Shown piece after piece: positions 44,171 to 53,380 of a stretch of DNA of 64,000 nt. The DNA lies in the NCBI GenBank assembly GCA_016705955.1, contig JADJKO010000001.1, positions 620,001 to 684,000 on the forward strand. Reading direction: 5' to 3'. The position numbers were made by a program, and so were the translations under genes. The stretch's first letter is position 1; each line of letters opens with the position of its first letter. The notes beneath the pieces were generated by a model that had not been told where the DNA came from, did not search any database, and saw only the letters and a program-made list of their open reading frames with translations. Source of the DNA: Flavobacteriales bacterium (GTDB lineage: Bacteria; Bacteroidota; Bacteroidia; Flavobacteriales_F; PHOS-HE28).

Positions 44171-45604
44171 TTACGCGACTTTCGCGCTCGTCTTCTTTTG
44201 GCCGGGCAGTTCCGCCTTCACGTTGCGCCGGGCGAACATGGCGCCGCCGAGCGCGCCCATGAAGATGGAATCCGTGTGGATGTTGATCTTGATCCCCTCG
44301 CCGTAGTTCTCACGCACCAGTTCGGTGAGGTACTTGATCACGGCCTGGTTGCGGGCCACGCCACCGGTGAAGGTGAACTCGTTGAACACGCCGCCAGAGC
44401 GGGCGATCAATGACATGGCGCGCATGATGATCGCCTTGTGCAGGCCGCCGAGGATGTCCTCGCGCTTCTCGCCGAGGTTGGTCAGCTCGCGCAGTTCGGC
44501 CCCCGCGAACACCGTGCAGGTGCTGCAGATGGTCACCTCCTTCTCGGCCTTCAGGGCCAGCGGCCCCAGCTCGTTCAGCGAGATGCTCATCTCATCGGCG
44601 ATGTAGCCCAGGTAGCGCCCACAGCCCGCCGCGCAACGGTCGTTCATCTGGAAGCTGGTCACCAGTCCGTACTGGTCCACTTGGATGGCTTTGGTATCCT
44701 GCCCGCCGATGTCGAGCACGGTGCGCGTGTCGGGGAATACGGCATGCGCGCCGAAGGCATGGCAGAGGATCTCGGAGCGGATGCAGTCCTCGGGGAAGGG
44801 AAGCAGCGCGCGGCCATAGCCGGTGCCGGTCATGTTGGCGATGTGGAACTCCAGACCGGCCACTTCGTCGATGCGGTCGCGCAGGGAATCGGCCACGGTG
44901 TTGAACTGTCCTTTCAGCACGTACATCTCCTGATCGAAGGCGGGGCCGTCCTCGATGGGCGTCACTTGCGGCTCGTCGGGCAGGTCGGCGTACTTGTCCT
45001 TCAGCAGCTCCATGGCCTCGTGCACCAGGGTCTTGAAGTCGAACTTCACCACCTCGTTCTCGGCCGGGGTGATGCTCTTGTCCCAAAGGGTCATCAGCGG
45101 CTCGAAGAGCTCGGGGGCGAGCTGGTTCACCTGCTCGTTGTACTTCTCCGAGACGATGTCGCGGAAGAACTGGTTCTTGGAGCCCAGGTCGTTGTACAGG
45201 TAGTCGTGCTTGATCTTCGGCTTGAAGGCGCGGCGAATGGAGCGGAGGTGGCTCAGGAACTCCTGCTGTTTGTCCTCCTCGGTGAAGTACTCGCTGCAGG
45301 TCTTCACCAGTTCATCGCCCAGCTTGTCCAGGCGCACCTTGAACTGCTCGTAGCGGAACACGCTCTCCAGGTCGTTGATGTACTTGCGGTAGGCCGGCTT
45401 GGCCTTGAGCTCGGCCTCCAGGTTCTTCTTCAGCACGGAGAAGCGCGCATCGTAGATCGCCTCGTCGCGCGCGATGTCGGCCGCCACGGAATAGTTAGCG
45501 CGGGTGTTGGTGATGCCCCTTCCGATGATCTCATCCTTCTCGTTGATGATGATCGCCTTGGAGGTGGTGGATCCGAGGTCCACGCCTAGATAGTACTTGC
45601 TCAT
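44171..45604 (-). CDS. bcrA: Benzoyl-CoA reductase ATPase subunit A
   Basis: A 477-residue BcrA/BadF-type ATPase. The N-terminal YYLGVDLGSTTSKAIIIN and the later LDIGGQDTKAIQVD, NDRCAAGCGRYLG, ICSTCTVFAGAEL and FTGGVARNQAV give the actin-like ATPase fold plus cluster Cys. A long helical insertion (residues ~45-220) separates the two halves, as in BcrA and not in BzdQ-type subunits. It couples ATP hydrolysis to electron transfer into BcrBC. No ferredoxin gene is present in the window; the electron donor must be encoded elsewhere. Confidence 0.93.
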   Translation of the reverse strand: MSKYYLGVDLGSTTSKAIIINEKDEIIGRGITNTRANYSVAADIARDEAIYDARFSVLKKNLEAELKAKPAYRKYINDLESVFRYEQFKVRLDKLGDELVKTCSEYFTEEDKQQEFLSHLRSIRRAFKPKIKHDYLYNDLGSKNQFFRDIVSEKYNEQVNQLAPELFEPLMTLWDKSITPAENEVVKFDFKTLVHEAMELLKDKYADLPDEPQVTPIEDGPAFDQEMYVLKGQFNTVADSLRDRIDEVAGLEFHIANMTGTGYGRALLPFPEDCIRSEILCHAFGAHAVFPDTRTVLDIGGQDTKAIQVDQYGLVTSFQMNDRCAAGCGRYLGYIADEMSISLNELGPLALKAEKEVTICSTCTVFAGAELRELTNLGEKREDILGGLHKAIIMRAMSLIARSGGVFNEFTFTGGVARNQAVIKYLTELVRENYGEGIKINIHTDSIFMGALGGAMFARRNVKAELPGQKKTSAKVA

Positions 45605-45633
45605 GGCCGGTCGTTTATCGTTGCACGTGGGTT

Positions 45634-46941
45634 TCAGACTTGTTCGGGTGTGGCTTCCTGGGACAGGATGGTCTTGCGCTGGGCCAGCATCTGGAAGTAG
45701 GACTCGAGGCGGTTCTTGATGTTGGCGTAGCTGAAGTAGCGCGGGTCCACCAGGTCGCTCTCGATGAAGCCCACCGGGATGCTGCAGCGCTTCTCGATCT
45801 CGCGCATCATCAGCAGCTGGCCCGCGGAGAACGAGTTGCAGCTCTTGATGGAGTTGATCAGGAAACCGTCCGCCTTGTATTCCTTGATGTATTTCTCCAG
45901 CAGGTCCACGCGCTGGGGCAGGCTCAGGTTGGTGTAGCAGCCCATGCAGTAACGGGCCAAGCTCTCGATGGGGTTCTTCGGATCATGGCGGAAACCCTGA
46001 TCATACACGCCGCCGACCTTCGTGTAGGTGGAGGCCACGATCACCGCGCCCATGTCGTAGAAGATCTTCCAGAACTCCCGGAAGTTGGTCCAGTTCGGCG
46101 GCCCTTCCACCACCAAGCGGAAGCGCTCCTCCTTCATCTCCCCTTCCGGCGTGATGGGCAACAGACCCTGTTCCTTGCGGGCCATGATCTCGTCGTGCAA
46201 TTCCTGGTAGTATTCCAAGGCGCGCTCGCTGCCGCGGAACGCAGTGAACAAGGGGCCCATGTAGTAGACACCGGCGAAATAGGAATCAATGGGGGAGGGC
46301 ACCGTCTTGGCCGACTGGAGCACATTCACCCAGAGGTCCTCCGCCTTGGAGGAATTCTCCAGCATCTTCGAAAGACGTTCACGGTCCAGTTTCTTGCCGG
46401 CGACCTTTTCCAATTTGGGGATCACCTCCTCCTCCAACTGCTTCACCATGTAGGTCACCTGATCTTCGGTGATGCATCCGTCCTCTTGGTAGGGCGTGTG
46501 CAGCATGGCGATCTCCACGCCGGGGTACAGGCGCTCCAGGTTCTCGAACCACTTCATGAAGGTGAAGCAGCCCGTGTAGCTCAGGAGAAGCAGGTCGGGG
46601 TCCGGCAGCTTTTCCCCGGTAGGCCCGATGTTCCCATTGAGCATCATACCGATGTCGCACTTCACATAGGTGCAGACGTCCTCGCTGAAACCCGCCTTCT
46701 CGGCATCCTTGATGTAGGAGGCGGACTTCTTCCGCATGCCCGATTGCAGGGCGTTGATCTCCGGGTATACCGGGAGCATGTCCATGGCCAGGATCAGTTC
46801 CGTGAGGTTCCCCGGCACGAAGGTGTAGACCACCTTGCGGCCTTTTTCCTTGGCGGTGCTCAGCTCCGTGAAGAGCTCCGCGAGCATCTCCTTCTGGATG
46901 AGCATGCTCTTTTCCTTGACAGCTTCGATCGCCTGTGCCAT
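45634..46941 (-). CDS. bcrB: Benzoyl-CoA reductase subunit B
   Basis: A 435-residue active-site subunit, the same length as BcrB/BadE. Candidate cluster/active-site Cys lie in EDVCTYVKCDIG, SYTGCFTFMKW, YCMGCYTNLS and INSIKSCNSFS. With BcrC it binds benzoyl-CoA and the double-cubane or [4Fe-4S] clusters that reduce the ring to cyclohexa-1,5-diene-1-carbonyl-CoA. It lies 41 bp downstream of bcrC and 29 bp upstream of bcrA. Confidence 0.93.
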   Translation of the reverse strand: MAQAIEAVKEKSMLIQKEMLAELFTELSTAKEKGRKVVYTFVPGNLTELILAMDMLPVYPEINALQSGMRKKSASYIKDAEKAGFSEDVCTYVKCDIGMMLNGNIGPTGEKLPDPDLLLLSYTGCFTFMKWFENLERLYPGVEIAMLHTPYQEDGCITEDQVTYMVKQLEEEVIPKLEKVAGKKLDRERLSKMLENSSKAEDLWVNVLQSAKTVPSPIDSYFAGVYYMGPLFTAFRGSERALEYYQELHDEIMARKEQGLLPITPEGEMKEERFRLVVEGPPNWTNFREFWKIFYDMGAVIVASTYTKVGGVYDQGFRHDPKNPIESLARYCMGCYTNLSLPQRVDLLEKYIKEYKADGFLINSIKSCNSFSAGQLLMMREIEKRCSIPVGFIESDLVDPRYFSYANIKNRLESYFQMLAQRKTILSQEATPEQV

Positions 46942-46982
46942 TGGATGCTGGTGTTATGGGATTGTGCTTGTGCGTTGGTGGG

Positions 46983-48168
46983 TCAGACCCAGAGCTTGAT
47001 GGAATCGGAGAACGTGCCGGCCTGCTCCTTGATCACCTTGAACTGGCCGGTGTTCTCGTGGAACTGGAAGTTGATGTGCGCCACGCCGGCAGCGTCGCAG
47101 AACTTTTGCAGCTCGGGACGGTCCAACAGCGCGGGATCGCAGAAGCTGGCCGCGCAGAAGATCACGCCGTCGGCCTCGCGGCGGCGCACGAGCTTCACCA
47201 AGCGCGCGCCCTTGGGGTTGCCTACGTCGTACACGGCGGAAGAGGCCGGGCTCTTCGTGAGGAACGCGGTAACGATGGCGCCCAAGGGATCTACCGTGTT
47301 CTCGTCCACATCGCCCTGCGTCCAGCGCGAGCCGAGCATCAGGTCGTCGTCCACGATGTAGCAGCCGGCCATCTCGATGGACTTCAGCATGCCGATGGGC
47401 GGTTGCTCGCAGAAGGAACCGGTGATCACCACGCGGATGTTGTCCATCGGCTCGCCGTGGTCCTCCTTGATCAATTGCAGCACCTCTTCGAGGATGACGT
47501 TGTGGTCCTCCACGGGCATCGCCAGCCCGGCGCGCAGGATGTAATAGGTATCGACAGCGGATAGGCGCCAACGGGAATTGCTGCCGGATGTTGTAGATCT
47601 CCTCGATCATCCGCCGGTTATGGTTGTACAGCGCGATCGAATGGTTGAGCCGTTCGGGCGTGATCTTCACCCCGTTCAGCTTGAACATGTCCTGCTCCAC
47701 TGTCTGGATCAGCTCGCGGAAGAAGGTGCCGCCGATGTGCTCGGTGAAGTTCTGCGGATAGTCGAAGTAGCGGGTGAACTTCCCCTTCTTCGCCAGCTTG
47801 AACATGCCGGAGAGGTTGCGGACGCAATCGCAGATCGCGGGGAAGAGGAAGCCGTCGAAGCCTTCGAGGTTGCTGTCGAGCGCCATCTCGATGACCCCTC
47901 GCGGCAGGTGGCAGATGTACGATTGGTAGTAGGCATCGCCCTTGATGATCCGCTTGCGGTCGCCCGCGCCCATGATGCCCACCGGCAGCGCGTTGGCCGC
48001 GTGCAGCACCTCGCGCGGTATGTAGATCGGCAGGTAGCCCACGAGCAAGCGGTCCGGCGCTGCGGCCCGCCACTGCTTGGCACGGGTGAATTCCAGATCG
48101 AAAGCGACCTCTTCGCATTCCGCCAGGATCGCGTCCAGGCGTGCGGGTTTCGTCAATTGTTGGGCCAT
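46983..48168 (-). pseudogene. bcrC: Benzoyl-CoA reductase subunit C, apparent frameshift
   Basis: The gene starts MAQQLTKPARLDAILAE (ATG 48168) and runs through FPAICDCVRNLSGMFKLAKK and YNHNRRMIEEIYNIRQQFP. Near 47573-47576 the frame breaks. The continuation, LSAVDTYYILRAGLAMPVED to FSDSIKLWV, is in another frame. Removing one T of a TT pair (TTCCCGTTGG) restores a continuous BcrC/BadD of ~394 residues. BcrC and BcrB form the ring-reducing half. It is the first gene of the operon, whose promoter region has the 48240-48257 palindrome. With this lesion the enzyme would be non-functional unless it is a consensus error. Confidence 0.87.
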
Positions 48169-48239
48169 CGGCAGTGAGGTTGGCGCCCCGTTGCAAGAGG
48201 GGCAACGCGGGGTCAAGGTAATTCAACATTCACCCCGTA

Positions 48240-48257
48240 ATATGATATGTATCATAT
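48240..48257. promoter_or_regulatory. Crp/Fnr-type operator between the bcr and moc-hcr operons
   Basis: Perfect palindrome ATATGATATGTATCATAT (7-bp arms, 4-nt spacer), 72 bp from the bcrC start and 123 bp from the mocA start. Leftward, TACCTTGA (48220-48213) lies ~33 bp from its centre; rightward, gaCATTGc (48278-48285) lies at ~33 bp. Both are at the distance of a -7 element from a class II activator site, so one box could drive both divergent operons. Its arms match the nar palindrome (ATATGAC-N4-GTCATAT). Confidence 0.65.
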
Positions 48258-48379
48258 AATTGTCGGGTGCTTGGCCCGACATTGCCGATCTTGGAACAAC
48301 CGGCCGGATCCCGTTCCGGAACGTGCCCGCCGGATCGGCCCATCTTCCGGATAGAACCCGCTGCCACGGAGCGATCGCC

Positions 48380-49012
48380 ATGAACCCGTTGATGGAACCA
48401 GCCAAGGAGCGATCATGCAAGCAGGATACGGGCTGTGTGGTACTTTCCGCCGGACGATCCGGTCGGATGGGAACGCCCAAGGCGCTGCTCCCGTTCCCGC
48501 CGGGCGGAACATATATGTCCCATGTCATTGATGCATACCTAGCCTCCGGGATCGGCACCATAGCCCTGGTCGTTGCACCTTCGATCCCCACCGAGCCTTA
48601 TGAGCGTATGCCCGGAGTGATCATCGTGCGCAACCCCGACCCCGATCTCGGACGTTCCCATTCCCTTCGCTTGGGGTTGGCGGCGCTTCCGAACGTCCGC
48701 CATTGTTTCATCCAGAACATCGACAACCCGTTCGTGGAGCCGACCTTGATCGATGCCCTCTATGCGGCGCGTAATGAAGCGCCTTACATCACCCCGCAGC
48801 ATAAGGGCCGAAGCGGCCACCCGGTGCTCATCGATCGCTCAATGATCGAATGCGTGTTGGCAGGGTTCGGCAGGGACACCCCGCTCAACCTGTTGTTCTC
48901 AGGCTTCGATCGCCACCGCATACCGACCGACGATCCTCGCGTGCTAGTGAACATCAATACACCGGAGGATCATTCCAAGCACTGCACACCCGGCCTTCAC
49001 CATGCTTGCTGA
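48380..49012 (+). CDS. mocA: MocA/MobA-like molybdenum cofactor nucleotidyltransferase
   Basis: A 210-residue NTP-transferase: CVVLSAGRSGRMGTPKALLP is the nucleotide/metal signature (L-x-x-G-x-S-x-R-M-G-x-x-K). QNIDNPFVEPTLIDAL and GRSGHPVLIDRSM follow. MocA cytidylates molybdopterin for xanthine-oxidase-family enzymes, here very probably the hydroxybenzoyl-CoA reductase downstream. The ATG at 48380 is preferred to longer in-frame readings from 48260. The stop overlaps the xdhC start (TGATG). Confidence 0.85.
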   Translation: MNPLMEPAKERSCKQDTGCVVLSAGRSGRMGTPKALLPFPPGGTYMSHVIDAYLASGIGTIALVVAPSIPTEPYERMPGVIIVRNPDPDLGRSHSLRLGLAALPNVRHCFIQNIDNPFVEPTLIDALYAARNEAPYITPQHKGRSGHPVLIDRSMIECVLAGFGRDTPLNLLFSGFDRHRIPTDDPRVLVNINTPEDHSKHCTPGLHHAC

Positions 49013-49779
49013 TGGACCTTTACGACCGCACGATCCAGGTACGGGACGGGAAGGAGCCCGCAGCCCTGTGCATCATCGTCTCCACGCGTGGATCGACACC
49101 ACGGCGGGTGGGTGCAAGGATGCTTGTGCTGGCCTCCGGGAACATCCACGGCACGATCGGCGGTGGGGAGTTGGAACGCTCGGTGATCCAGCAGGCCTTG
49201 GAGGTCATCCGCAAAGGGCATCCGGAGTTGCACCGCCACGACCTGGTGCAACACCACGGCATGTGCTGCGGGGGCAGCGTGGACATCTACATCGAACCGG
49301 TGATGAAGAAGAACACCCTCTACATATTCGGTGCGGGCCACACGGGAACGGCCTTGGCGAAACTTGCACAACAGACAGGTTTCGAGGTCTTTGTGGTGGA
49401 CAACCGCAAGGACCAGTTCCGGGACTTGGCCGATACCCCGATCAACAAGTTGCCGGTCGCGCACGACCAGGTGCTGCCCAGCCTCCCCTTCGATGAACGC
49501 AGCTACATCGCCATCATGACCTACAGCCATCCGATGGACCGCGACATCCTCGCCTTCTGCCTGAAGAAGCCCTTCGCCTACTTGGGCATGATCGGCAGCC
49601 AGCGCAAGGTGGAGATGACGCGGAAGATGTTCCAGGAAGGCGGCATCGCCACGGCGGAAGAGCTCGCCCGGGTGGACATGCCCATGGGGATCGACATCGG
49701 CGCGGAAGGACCCGAGGAGATCGCCGTGAGCATCCTCGCCAACCTGATCCGCGTGAAGAACCAGATCACCGCATCATGA
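49012..49779 (+). CDS. xdhC: XdhC-family Mo cofactor insertion chaperone
   Basis: A 255-residue protein. Residues 1-~100 form the XdhC/CoxI N-terminal domain (CIIVSTRGSTPRRVGARMLV, GTIGGGELERSVI, HHGMCCGGSVDIYIEP). Residues ~104-210 form a Rossmann domain (LYIFGAGHTGTALAKLA). XdhC proteins bind, protect and load sulfurated molybdenum cofactor into xanthine-oxidase-family enzymes. It overlaps mocA and the SDR gene (ATGA). Confidence 0.92.
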   Translation: MDLYDRTIQVRDGKEPAALCIIVSTRGSTPRRVGARMLVLASGNIHGTIGGGELERSVIQQALEVIRKGHPELHRHDLVQHHGMCCGGSVDIYIEPVMKKNTLYIFGAGHTGTALAKLAQQTGFEVFVVDNRKDQFRDLADTPINKLPVAHDQVLPSLPFDERSYIAIMTYSHPMDRDILAFCLKKPFAYLGMIGSQRKVEMTRKMFQEGGIATAEELARVDMPMGIDIGAEGPEEIAVSILANLIRVKNQITAS

Positions 49780-50516
49780 GCAACGGACCCACCGCCATCG
49801 TCACCGGCGCCGCCAAGGGCATCGGCCACGCCATCACCGAGCAACTCGTGGCGGAAGGCTACCACGTGGTCGCCGTGGACATCGATCACGCCGCAGGCCA
49901 TGAGCTGACGAGCGGATTCGGCAAGGACAAGATCACCTACATCGCCGTGGACATCCGGCAGGAGGAGGCCGTACGCGACCTGTTCGAGCAGGTGACGGAG
50001 CTTCGCGGAGAGGTGGACGCTCTGGTCAACAACGCGGGGATCATCCGCGACAAGCCGATCTGGAAAATGCCGCTGGAGGACTTCCAAGCGGTGCTGGACG
50101 TGAACCTGCAAGGCACCTGGCTGATGTGCCGCGAGGCCGCCATCCGCATGCGCCAGCGCAAGGCCGGGGCCATCGTGAACATCTCTTCCCGCGCATGGCT
50201 CGGCAATCCCGGCCAGAGCAACTACGCGGCCTCCAAGGCCGGCGTGGTGGCCCTCACCCGCGTGCTCGCGCTGGAACTGGGCCCCTCCAACGTGCGCGTG
50301 AACGCCGTGGCACCGGGCCTGATCGATACGCCGCTCACCCAAAGCCTCGATCCCGAAGTGCTGCAACGCCTGATCGCAGCGCAGCCCACGCGCACCATGG
50401 GGCAGCCCGTCGATGTGGCCCACACCGTCGCCTTCCTGCTTTCGGACAAGGCCCGCTTCATCACCGGCCAGACCATCTACGTGGATGGCGGCAAAAGCAT
50501 CGGCGCCGGACTCTGA
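49776..50516 (+). CDS. Short-chain dehydrogenase/reductase
   Basis: A 246-residue classical SDR: TAIVTGAAKGIGHAI (TGxxxGxG), NNAGIIRD, catalytic Ser in NISSRAWLGNPG, YAASK Tyr/Lys pair, and DGGKSIGAGL at the end. Its overlap with xdhC and its place before hcr suggest a CoA-thioester alcohol/ketone substrate of aromatic-acid breakdown, possibly BadH-like, but nothing in the sequence fixes this. Confidence 0.88.
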   Translation: MSNGPTAIVTGAAKGIGHAITEQLVAEGYHVVAVDIDHAAGHELTSGFGKDKITYIAVDIRQEEAVRDLFEQVTELRGEVDALVNNAGIIRDKPIWKMPLEDFQAVLDVNLQGTWLMCREAAIRMRQRKAGAIVNISSRAWLGNPGQSNYAASKAGVVALTRVLALELGPSNVRVNAVAPGLIDTPLTQSLDPEVLQRLIAAQPTRTMGQPVDVAHTVAFLLSDKARFITGQTIYVDGGKSIGAGL

Positions 50517-50581
50517 CCACGAACGAACACGCCATCACGATGATCCTCCGTTCACCCACGCTCACCGCAAACCGCTGAACC

Positions 50582-53380
50582 ATGGAACAGGCCCGGTTCA
50601 CGATCAATGGCAGGGAACACCACGTGCTGGTGGGCCCGCACGAAATGCTTTCGGAAGTGATCCGCACGAAGATCGGGCTCACGGGAACCAAGATCGGCTG
50701 CTCGCAGGGCAGCTGCGGCGCCTGCACCGTGCTGGTGGACGGCGAACCGGTGCTCAGCTGCATCACGCCCGCCATGCGTTTCGAGGGTGCCGCCATCACC
50801 ACCGTGGAGGGCCTTTCCACCAACGGGGAACTGCACCGCCTGCAACAGAAGTTCGTGGAGAAGGGCGCCGTCCAATGCGGCTTCTGCACGCCCGGCATGG
50901 TGCTGACCGCGCTGGACCATGTGGGCCGCAAGCCGGACACCGACGTGGAGGGGATCAAGGAGGCACTCTCCGGCAACGTGTGCCGTTGCACCGGGTACAA
51001 GAAGATCATCGAGGCCGTGGCCGAATACGCCAAGGAGCAGCTAGGGGAAGTCGCACCGCCCGCACCGGCACCGACCGGCATGGTGGGCACGGGCCGCCCT
51101 TACATCGAGGCCGCGCGCAAGGCACAGGGCATCGCCGATTACGCCGACGACCTCTCGCCGAAGAACGCCCTCCACGTGAAATTCCTGCGCAGCCCGCATC
51201 CCCACGCGCACATCCTCGGCATCGATACCGCCGAGGCGATGCGCCTGCCCGGCGTGCATTACGTGGCCACCGGCACCGAGCTGCCCATCCCGTTCGGAGT
51301 GCTGCCGATCTCGCAGGATGAGACCGCCATGGCGCTGGGGAAGACCCGCTACATCGGCGAGATCGTCGCGGCCGTGGCGGCGGACACGGAGGCCATCGCC
51401 ACGGCGGCTTGCGCCCTGATCAAGGTGTCATACAAGCCCATCAAGGCCTTCCTCACCATGGACGACAGCTTGGCGGATGTAGGGAAGCATGAGAAGATCC
51501 ACGCGTACACGCGCCATGGCAACAACGTGCATAAGAAGGCCGAGCTCCGCTTCGGCGACCAGGCCCAAGGATTGAAGGACGCCGAGGTGGTGAGCGCGAT
51601 GACCTTCAGCATGGAAGGCGTGAACCACGGCTTCACCGAGCCGCATGCGGCCAACGCTTTCTGGGACGAGAACGGATTGACGATCACCACCGCGACGCAG
51701 GTGACGCACTACTTGCACCGCGCCTTGGCGAAAGTCCTGGAAGTGCCGCTGCACCGGGTGCGCGTGATCAAGCCGCAGGTCGGAGGCGGCTTCGGCGGCA
51801 AGAGCGATCCCTTCCCGCATGAGATCATCATCGCGCACATCGCACGGCGCACAGGGCGTCCCGTCCGCGTGCGCCTGAGCCGCGAAGAAGTGTTCCTCAC
51901 CAACCACGGTCGGCACCCTTCGCGCATGACCATCCAGTTAGGTGCGAACAACGATGGGGTATTGAAAGCGCTCGATGCCAACATCACCATCGACGGCGGT
52001 GCGTACGGCAGTTTCGGCGTGGTGACCAGCTACTACAACGGGGTGCTGCTGCAGGCACCGTACAAGCTGGACAACTTCGGCTTCACCACCCACCGCGTAT
52101 ACACCAACAAGCCGCAGTGCGGCGCCATGCGCGGCCACGGCGCGGTGAATTCGCGCTTCGCCGTGGAATCGCTTATTGACGACATCGCGCACCGCATCGG
52201 CATGGACCCGGTGGAGATGCGCATGAAGAATTTCTTGGAACCGCACACCCTCACCGTCGGTGAGTACCGCATCACTTCCAACGGCAGCCGCGAATCGATC
52301 CAGAGCGTGGCGCAGCGGTCGGGATGGAGCGAACGCCACGGGAAACTGCCGTACGGACATGGGCTGGGCGTGGGCTGTAGCTTCTTCATCAGCGGAAGCG
52401 CGCTGCCTATCATCCGCAACGAGCTGCCGCAAAGCACCGTTCACCTCAAGCTGGATTTCGATGGCCGCGTACTGATCACCTCGGGTGCCAACGACATCGG
52501 ACAGGGCAGCGATACGATGCTCGCGATCGTGGTGGGCGAAGTGCTCGGCCTCGACATGGAGCACCTCTTCGTCCTCGGCGCCGACACGCTCCTCACGCCC
52601 GTGGACCTCGGCAGCTATTCCAGCCGGGTGACCTTCATGGCCGGGAATGCCGCCAAGGACGCGGCGGAGCAGTTGCGTAACGCGATCGCGGAAGCGGTGT
52701 CGCGCCGCCATGGCATCGCAGCGGAGGAACTGAATTTCGAGCACGCACGCATCCGCAGCAACGACCGCACGGTGGATCTTTCGTGGATCGAAGCAGTGGA
52801 CCTGATCACCGCCGGAAGGGGCGCGGTGAACTACAGCGGCAAGTACATCAGCCCGAAGCTCGGCGGCGATTTCAAAGGCGCCGGCGCGGGCCTCAGCCCG
52901 TCGTATTCCTTCGGTGCCTGCGCTGCGGAAGTGACCGTCGATCCGCGCACCGGCCGCGTGAAGATCCTCGACGTATGGGGCGCGCACGACTGCGGCAAGG
53001 CCCTGAACCCGCTCGCCGTGGAAGGCCAGCTCGAAGGCTCCTGGCACATGGGCATCGGCCAGGCCATGAGCGAGGAGATGCGCTACCACGAAGGCCTGTT
53101 GATCAACAACAACTTCCTCGATTACAAGATGCCCACCTCGTTGGACACGCCGAACCTGCACACGGCCATCATCGAGACGAATGATCCGGAAGGCCCGTTC
53201 GGCGCGAAGGAATGCGGAGAGGGCGCGCTGCATCCCGTGATCCCCGCCATCGCCAACGCCATCTATGACGCGGTGGGCGTGCGCATCACCCAACTGCCCA
53301 TTCGGCCCGAACATGTGCTGCAGCTGATGAAGGAGAAGAAAAAGGAACAGGAGGCCGCACCCTTATCCGAGCAACCATGA
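50582..53380 (+). CDS. hcrCA: 4-hydroxybenzoyl-CoA reductase, fused 2Fe-2S (gamma) and Mo (alpha) subunits
   Basis: A 932-residue fusion. Residues 1-~157 are the two-[2Fe-2S] subunit: GCSQGSCGACTV, QCGFCTPGM and GNVCRCTGY. A Pro/Ala-rich linker follows. Residues ~170-932 are the Mo subunit: GRPYIEAARKAQGIADYADD, KPQVGGGFGGK, GAMRGHGAVN and GAKECGEGAL with the catalytic Glu. In most HCRs these are separate genes (hcrC, hcrA). The enzyme removes the phenolic hydroxyl of 4-hydroxybenzoyl-CoA as water, giving benzoyl-CoA. HCR rather than xanthine dehydrogenase identity rests on the neighbouring FAD subunit and the bcr pathway alongside. Confidence 0.88.
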   Translation: MEQARFTINGREHHVLVGPHEMLSEVIRTKIGLTGTKIGCSQGSCGACTVLVDGEPVLSCITPAMRFEGAAITTVEGLSTNGELHRLQQKFVEKGAVQCGFCTPGMVLTALDHVGRKPDTDVEGIKEALSGNVCRCTGYKKIIEAVAEYAKEQLGEVAPPAPAPTGMVGTGRPYIEAARKAQGIADYADDLSPKNALHVKFLRSPHPHAHILGIDTAEAMRLPGVHYVATGTELPIPFGVLPISQDETAMALGKTRYIGEIVAAVAADTEAIATAACALIKVSYKPIKAFLTMDDSLADVGKHEKIHAYTRHGNNVHKKAELRFGDQAQGLKDAEVVSAMTFSMEGVNHGFTEPHAANAFWDENGLTITTATQVTHYLHRALAKVLEVPLHRVRVIKPQVGGGFGGKSDPFPHEIIIAHIARRTGRPVRVRLSREEVFLTNHGRHPSRMTIQLGANNDGVLKALDANITIDGGAYGSFGVVTSYYNGVLLQAPYKLDNFGFTTHRVYTNKPQCGAMRGHGAVNSRFAVESLIDDIAHRIGMDPVEMRMKNFLEPHTLTVGEYRITSNGSRESIQSVAQRSGWSERHGKLPYGHGLGVGCSFFISGSALPIIRNELPQSTVHLKLDFDGRVLITSGANDIGQGSDTMLAIVVGEVLGLDMEHLFVLGADTLLTPVDLGSYSSRVTFMAGNAAKDAAEQLRNAIAEAVSRRHGIAAEELNFEHARIRSNDRTVDLSWIEAVDLITAGRGAVNYSGKYISPKLGGDFKGAGAGLSPSYSFGACAAEVTVDPRTGRVKILDVWGAHDCGKALNPLAVEGQLEGSWHMGIGQAMSEEMRYHEGLLINNNFLDYKMPTSLDTPNLHTAIIETNDPEGPFGAKECGEGALHPVIPAIANAIYDAVGVRITQLPIRPEHVLQLMKEKKKEQEAAPLSEQP

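Noticed and set aside
45640..47361. A 573-codon open frame on the plus strand opposite bcrB and bcrC
   Set aside because: Antisense shadow of conserved benzoyl-CoA reductase genes, rich in His, Val and Leu, with no recognisable motif.
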